A DNA stretch of 64,000 bases. It comes from Paenibacillus sp. 32352. Lineage in GTDB: Bacteria; Bacillota; Bacilli; Paenibacillales; NBRC-103111. The position numbers and the translations under genes are program-made. Position 1 is the first letter of the stretch. Each line of letters begins with the position of its first letter. The stretch spans positions 186,001 to 250,000 of the forward strand of contig NZ_MZNT01000003.1 of assembly GCF_002042965.1 (NCBI RefSeq), read 5' to 3'. Shown one piece after another: positions 60,294 through 64,000 of this stretch. Below the pieces are notes generated by a model. That model was not told the origin of the DNA. It did no database searches and saw only the letters and a program-made list of their open reading frames with translations.

Positions 60294-61262
60294 ATGCAAA
60301 AAGTAATAAAAGATATCAAGAACGTGCGCTTCGATTCTCATTCGGTCAGGTCATGGCTGACAGCGGCCAAAAACCTGCTGATAGGCAAGGAAGCCGATAA
60401 AGGCTTAATATTCAGGCTGTTCATGTACCTGATTTTGATTGACGTGGCCTTTATCTATGTGAAGCCGATCATTTATATGATCACGACCATGATTAAGGAC
60501 TCCGCCAACCTGCTGGATCCGGCCGTTATTTGGGTTCCGAGGTCCTTCTTTACAGGTCATCTGCAGGAAGCGTTCCGGCTGTTGAAATATTCCAACGCTT
60601 TCTTTATCAGTATGACGGTGTCGCTTAGCGTTGCGGTGCTGCAGGTCATTTCATGTGCTATTGCGGGATATGCCTTTGCCAGATTGGATTTTCCGCTTAA
60701 AAAATTCTGGTTCGTATGTCTCATCTTTACGTTCGTCATGCCGCCTCAGGTGACCATTTTGCCATCCATCCTGCTGTTCAAAGACTTCGGATGGATCAAT
60801 ACGTACCTGCCGCTCATTGTGCCTGCCATATTCGGGCATGGCTTGAAAGGCGCGCTCTTTGTCATCATTTACCGCCAGTTCTTCAGCACGCTTCCTAAGG
60901 AGCTTGAGGAGGCAGCCAAAATGGACGGAGCGAATGTATTCAGAGTGTTTTTCCGGGTTATGCTGCCGATCTCGACTTCGGCGATCATCGTCGTATTCTT
61001 GTTCTCCTTCGTTTGGAACTGGAACGATTTCTATTTCCCTACGATGTATATGTTCGGGGCAAAAGAGGTTCCGCTGTCCATCAGCTTGTCGCGTCTGGCT
61101 GCATCCTTAACAGCCGAAGCGGAGCAGGCCGGTCCAAGTATTTTTGCGGAGCCGATCAAGATGGCCGCATCGTTCTTGATCATTATGCCGGTCTTGGTAG
61201 TATACACGTTTACTCAGCGCTGGTTCGTAGAAGGCGTAGAGCGTACGGGCCTTGTAGAATAG
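60294..61262 (+). CDS. Sugar ABC permease, second pair (MalG type)
   Basis: 322 residues from ATG 60294 with AAAGGAGGCG upstream; a longer frame from 60186 has no site and runs inside the previous gene. The N-terminal cytoplasmic extension is about 40 residues. The EAA loop reads ELEEAAKMDGANVFRVFF followed by RVMLPISTSAI, and the tail is QRWFVEGVERTGLVE. It is the last gene of the locus, closed by the terminator at 61275. Confidence 0.86.
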   Translation: MQKVIKDIKNVRFDSHSVRSWLTAAKNLLIGKEADKGLIFRLFMYLILIDVAFIYVKPIIYMITTMIKDSANLLDPAVIWVPRSFFTGHLQEAFRLLKYSNAFFISMTVSLSVAVLQVISCAIAGYAFARLDFPLKKFWFVCLIFTFVMPPQVTILPSILLFKDFGWINTYLPLIVPAIFGHGLKGALFVIIYRQFFSTLPKELEEAAKMDGANVFRVFFRVMLPISTSAIIVVFLFSFVWNWNDFYFPTMYMFGAKEVPLSISLSRLAASLTAEAEQAGPSIFAEPIKMAASFLIIMPVLVVYTFTQRWFVEGVERTGLVE

Positions 61263-61274
61263 TAAGGAGTAGGA

Positions 61275-61301
61275 AGCCTGCTGCGAGCAGGCTTTTTTTT
61301 T
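61275..61301 (+). terminator. Intrinsic terminator of the eight-gene locus
   Basis: agcctgct (61275-61282) and agcaggct (61286-61293) form a perfect 8-bp stem with a 3-nt loop, then nine T. Confidence 0.9.
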
Positions 61302-61423
61302 CTCCTATCCTAAGACGATGGTCTGATGCGTCATTATTTCCCGGGAAACAAGGGGGATAGCCATGCTTCGGATAGCAGGTACACAGTGTGATGAAATGAC
61401 TATGACCGGCTCTGCGTGAAAGC

Positions 61424-61452
61424 AAAAAGCCTGAGAAATTCAGGCTTTTTTG
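61424..61452 (+). terminator. Second intrinsic terminator, 52 nt before the OmpR-type gene
   Basis: aaaagcctg (61425-61433) and caggctttt (61441-61449), 7-nt loop, T tail. With the first terminator at 61275 it brackets 61302-61423, which contains small palindromes such as TTTCCCGGGAAA but no riboswitch class I recognise. It may be an attenuator in the leader of the regulator gene. Confidence 0.75.
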
Positions 61453-61504
61453 CTTGTCTAATTCCAATTTGGCAAGTAATATGTAGAAATAGGGGGTATT
61501 TTGA

Positions 61505-62218
61505 ATGCATATATTACTTGTGGAGGACGAGCTCAAAATCCGCGAAGTAGTCACCGCATATTTGAAGAATGAAGGATGGGAAGTCGATTGCACGGCAAAC
61601 GGCTTGGAGGCTGTTCAATTGTTCGAGAACGGTTCTTATGATCTGGTTATTTTGGATCTTATGCTGGAAGGCCTGTCGGGAGAAGAGGTATGCCAGCAAA
61701 TCCGCGCCAAATCGGTCGTACCTATCATCATGCTGACTTCCAAGTCAAGGGAGAGCGACACGATTGCAGGATTAAATCTGGGCGCCGATGACTATATAGC
61801 GAAGCCTTTCCGGGTTAAAGAAGTCATTGCCCGCATTCATGCTCTTCGACGCCGCATTCATGCTTACAAAGCCGATGCCGTCAAGCAAAACGTATTGACC
61901 TTCGATAGAGGCCAGTTAGTCGTAGACTTGGAAGCGAACACCTTGCTGGTACGCGGCGTACATGCGAACTTGACGACGACGGAATTCAAGCTGTTAACGG
62001 TGTTTACGAGCAAGCCGGGCAAGATTTGGTCGCGCAGCGATCTTTCTTATCATGTGCTTGGCTATCGTTTTCAGGGAGACAGCCGATCTATCGATACCCA
62101 CGTCAAAAATTTGCGCAAAAAAATCGAGGAAGACACAAAGGAGCCCCGGTATATTCTTACCATGGTAGGCTCAGGCTATAAATTTGCCGCAGAATCGGAT
62201 ACGAAGGAAACAACTTGA
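61505..62218 (+). CDS. OmpR-family response regulator
   Basis: 237 residues. The receiver has EDE at 7-9, phospho-acceptor Asp51 (LVILDLMLEGLSG) and KPF near residue 100. The C-terminal winged helix shows ANLTTTEFKLLTVFTSKPGKIWSRSDL and DTHVKNLRKKIEED...RYILTMVGSGYKF. ATG 61505 follows AGGGGG. The kinase gene begins two bases after the stop. It is the closest candidate for binding the 11-bp repeats at 48824, but this is inferred from position and family only. Confidence 0.9.
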   Translation: MHILLVEDELKIREVVTAYLKNEGWEVDCTANGLEAVQLFENGSYDLVILDLMLEGLSGEEVCQQIRAKSVVPIIMLTSKSRESDTIAGLNLGADDYIAKPFRVKEVIARIHALRRRIHAYKADAVKQNVLTFDRGQLVVDLEANTLLVRGVHANLTTTEFKLLTVFTSKPGKIWSRSDLSYHVLGYRFQGDSRSIDTHVKNLRKKIEEDTKEPRYILTMVGSGYKFAAESDTKETT

Positions 62219-62219
62219 G

Positions 62220-63590
62220 ATGATTAAAGTATTTCGCAAAATGGAAGTGATCTTGTTTTTAACGCTTCAAAGCTGCTTCATCTTGATTATATCGGTGGTT
62301 GCTTACGGCTATAATTTTAATTGGCAGGATGTCTTCACGCACTATCAGGAGGATCAATTAAAAGTAAACGCTTTCAAATTAATAGACGATATGCGCAACG
62401 ATAACTTGTCGGTGGGGCCATACACGGAGGAGCAGAAGTCTTGGCTGGACCGGAGGGCCACATTATACGGCATTCTCGTCCGTTACGGAGAGGATAAGCA
62501 TACGGTCTGGTTTGATATGTTCTCGCGTGTACAAAACCAAAAGGACCTTATCATCCAGGAGTATCCGGTGGTAGCCAAGGGAGAGACCCGCGGCATTTTG
62601 CAGGTAGGATATTTAAAGACATTGAATCAGATCGATCCGAATGTCATCGCCTATCAAAAAATGATGGAAACCCGTTCCGGAATCTTGTATGGTGTCATTA
62701 TCCTGATCTCCGTTCTGGTCAGCTTTGTCGTTGCCCGTCTGCTGTCCGCGCATTTGCAAAGACTGCAGGAAACGGCGAATAAAATCCGTCTGGGCAACTG
62801 GGAGGTACAGGCGGCCGTCAAAGGCCCGGAGGAGGTCCGGAGGCTTGCTTTAACGTTAAACGAGCTCTCCAGGGAGCTGAAGAAGCAGGAGGATTGGCGC
62901 CATCATCTTATGGAGGATTTGACCCACGAGCTTCGAACGCCGCTGACATCCATGCTCTCCCAGCTGGAAGCGATGATTGACGGGATCTATGAAGTGGATC
63001 TGGAATGGCTGGAGCAAATCTATGACGAGCTGATCCGGCTTACCCGCCTGATGAATGATATGGAACGCTTATCCGAGGCGGAGGCCGCCCGGTTTACGAT
63101 AAATATTCGGCGAATTAATATCGTACAGCTGACCCAGAACGTCTACCGCAATTTTCAGCAGATGGCCAAGAGCAAAGGGGTCAAGCTGCAATTTGTCCCT
63201 ACCAATGCTCCTTGCTATGCCGAAATCGACCGCGATAAAATGATACAGGTCATTTCGAATATTGTATCCAATGCGATTAAGTATACGGACGAAGGCGGAA
63301 AGGTCACGCTTGGGGTTGATTGGACGATCGATTCTACTATTATCTATTGTGAGGATACGGGCATTGGAATCAGCGAGGCGGATTTGCCTTATGTATTTAA
63401 CCGGCTGTACAGGGTCGATAAGTCCAGATCCCGCTTTAGCGGAGGGGTCGGTCTTGGCTTAAGTATCGTTAAAGCGTTAGTAGAGGCTCACGAGGGTAAG
63501 ATTGAGGTGACAAGCACCTTGGGACAAGGCTCCAAATTTATGGTTACCATCCCGAATGTGTACAAGTCGCTGGAGCAGCAATTATCATAA
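62220..63590 (+). CDS. Membrane sensor histidine kinase paired with the OmpR-type regulator
   Basis: 456 residues from ATG 62220 with GAAGGAA upstream. Two membrane segments (FLTLQSCFILIISVVAYGY and GVIILISVLVSFVVARLL) enclose an extracytoplasmic domain of about 125 residues. HAMP (RLQETANKIRLGNWEVQAAV), HisKA (MEDLTHELRTPLTSMLSQL) and HATPase (ISNIVSNAIKYTDEGG, GIGISEADLPYVFNRLYR, GGVGLGLSIVKAL) follow in order. The sensor domain shows no motif I recognise. Confidence 0.9.
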   Translation: MIKVFRKMEVILFLTLQSCFILIISVVAYGYNFNWQDVFTHYQEDQLKVNAFKLIDDMRNDNLSVGPYTEEQKSWLDRRATLYGILVRYGEDKHTVWFDMFSRVQNQKDLIIQEYPVVAKGETRGILQVGYLKTLNQIDPNVIAYQKMMETRSGILYGVIILISVLVSFVVARLLSAHLQRLQETANKIRLGNWEVQAAVKGPEEVRRLALTLNELSRELKKQEDWRHHLMEDLTHELRTPLTSMLSQLEAMIDGIYEVDLEWLEQIYDELIRLTRLMNDMERLSEAEAARFTINIRRINIVQLTQNVYRNFQQMAKSKGVKLQFVPTNAPCYAEIDRDKMIQVISNIVSNAIKYTDEGGKVTLGVDWTIDSTIIYCEDTGIGISEADLPYVFNRLYRVDKSRSRFSGGVGLGLSIVKALVEAHEGKIEVTSTLGQGSKFMVTIPNVYKSLEQQLS

Positions 63591-63618
63591 CAGCCTATGC
63601 TGGAAGGAGGCAGACGGA

Positions 63619-64000
63619 TTGAGCTTTTACGGTCAAAATGTACTTCCCGCCGTTCGGAAAATGCGGGATCTTGAGCTGCTGTTGAAGAGCCGGTTCCAAT
63701 ACCTGGTTCTGCTCGACATTCATATTTCCCAGCTGGCCAGTATTGTGCAGCTTGCAAGATCGCATCAAAAGAAGATGCTGATCCATGCCGATTTGATTCA
63801 GGGGTTGAAGAATGATGAGTACGCGGTGGAATTTTTATGCCAGTCGGTCAAGCCGGCCGGCATAATATCCACTAAAAGCGCTGCCATAGCGACAGCCAAA
63901 AAAAATAAAGTGCTGGCGATTCAGCGGCATTTTTTGCTGGATACGACGGCACTGGAGATGACCTATAAAATTACGGAGAAGGTTCAGCCGGATTACATTG
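63619..64000 (+). CDS. glpP: Glycerol-uptake operon antiterminator, N-terminal part (runs off the window)
   Basis: The frame opens at TTG 63619 with GGAAGGAGG about nine bases upstream and continues to the window end (127 residues visible). VLLDIHISQLASIVQLA, KKMLIHADLIQGLKNDEYAVEFLCQ and PAGIISTKSAAIATAKKNKVLAIQRHFLLD are hallmarks of GlpP, an RNA-binding TIM-barrel protein that binds glycerol-3-phosphate and prevents termination in glp mRNA leaders. glpF/K/D should lie nearby but are beyond the window. Confidence 0.88.
   Translation, partial: MSFYGQNVLPAVRKMRDLELLLKSRFQYLVLLDIHISQLASIVQLARSHQKKMLIHADLIQGLKNDEYAVEFLCQSVKPAGIISTKSAAIATAKKNKVLAIQRHFLLDTTALEMTYKITEKVQPDYI

Noticed and set aside
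61302..61423. Known riboswitch before the OmpR-type regulator
   Set aside because: I compared it by eye with the c-di-GMP, TPP, SAM, preQ1, purine and ykkC patterns and none fits.

Overview
The window reads as chromosomal DNA of a spore-forming, carbohydrate-scavenging member of the Paenibacillaceae. This is inferred from gene content, not from a database match. The pointers are a T-box-controlled aminoacyl-tRNA synthetase, strong Shine-Dalgarno sites with frequent TTG/GTG starts, a YdjO-like small Zn-ribbon protein, a GerA/GerC germination locus, a c-di-GMP-I riboswitch, YesM/AraC-type two-component pairs and many CUT1-type sugar ABC transporters. No phage, IS element, CRISPR array, rRNA or tRNA gene was seen.

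Layout. 1-3.8 kb: start of an MBL-fold hydrolase gene (minus), a T-box leader, an atypical glutamyl-tRNA synthetase, a small membrane protein, a CYTH protein and a YdjO-like protein. 3.9-10.7 kb: sugar transporter I (two permeases, YesM-type kinase, AraC-type response regulator, lipoprotein binding protein); the permease and binding-protein units share nearly the same promoter box. 10.8-12.7 kb: rpiA, a YneQ-like protein, a PAP2 phosphatase. 12.8-18.2 kb: amino-sugar/tagatose-type catabolism (SIS isomerase, class II aldolase, PfkB kinase), then a LacI regulator divergent from a Zn-dependent dehydrogenase with a LacI-type operator between them. 18.3-24.6 kb: plant-polysaccharide locus (GH43 enzyme, binding protein, AraC regulator, divergent secreted PL11 rhamnogalacturonan lyase). 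24.8-30 kb: alpha/beta hydrolase, GntR-ABC-membrane operon, methyltransferase, DedA protein. 30-34.4 kb: amidohydrolase plus transporter II behind a leader terminator. 34.5-36.4 kb: c-di-GMP riboswitch, CheX-like protein and a soluble histidine kinase. 36.6-43.2 kb: a five-unit hairpin array directly before an RND pump, its adaptor and a secreted protein. 43.3-46.7 kb: a germination locus with A and C subunits but no B subunit, then a 231-bp nested inverted repeat. 46.7-48.6 kb: ABC exporter (minus). 48.8-61.3 kb: a tightly packed eight-gene locus. 61.5-64 kb: OmpR-type regulator and kinase, and the start of glpP.

The most interesting part is 48.8-61.3 kb. It holds an MsmX-like ATPase, a ~1000-residue binding protein with two carbohydrate-binding-like domains and no lipobox, two permeases, an extracytoplasmic NHL propeller fused through TPR-like helices to a Yip1 membrane domain, a secreted DUF5696-like barrel protein, and a second permease pair. 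Genes overlap or lie within 30 nt, so they probably build one machine. Its promoter carries three TTCACA-like repeats at exact 11-bp spacing, the pattern of an OmpR/PhoP-type regulator, and an OmpR-type pair follows the locus.

Across the window there are eight CUT1 permeases and four sugar-binding proteins but only one CUT1 ATPase. The MsmX-like protein may therefore energise several transporters. Coordinates use the start codon best supported by a ribosome-binding site; alternatives are stated. All family names are read from visible motifs without a database search.
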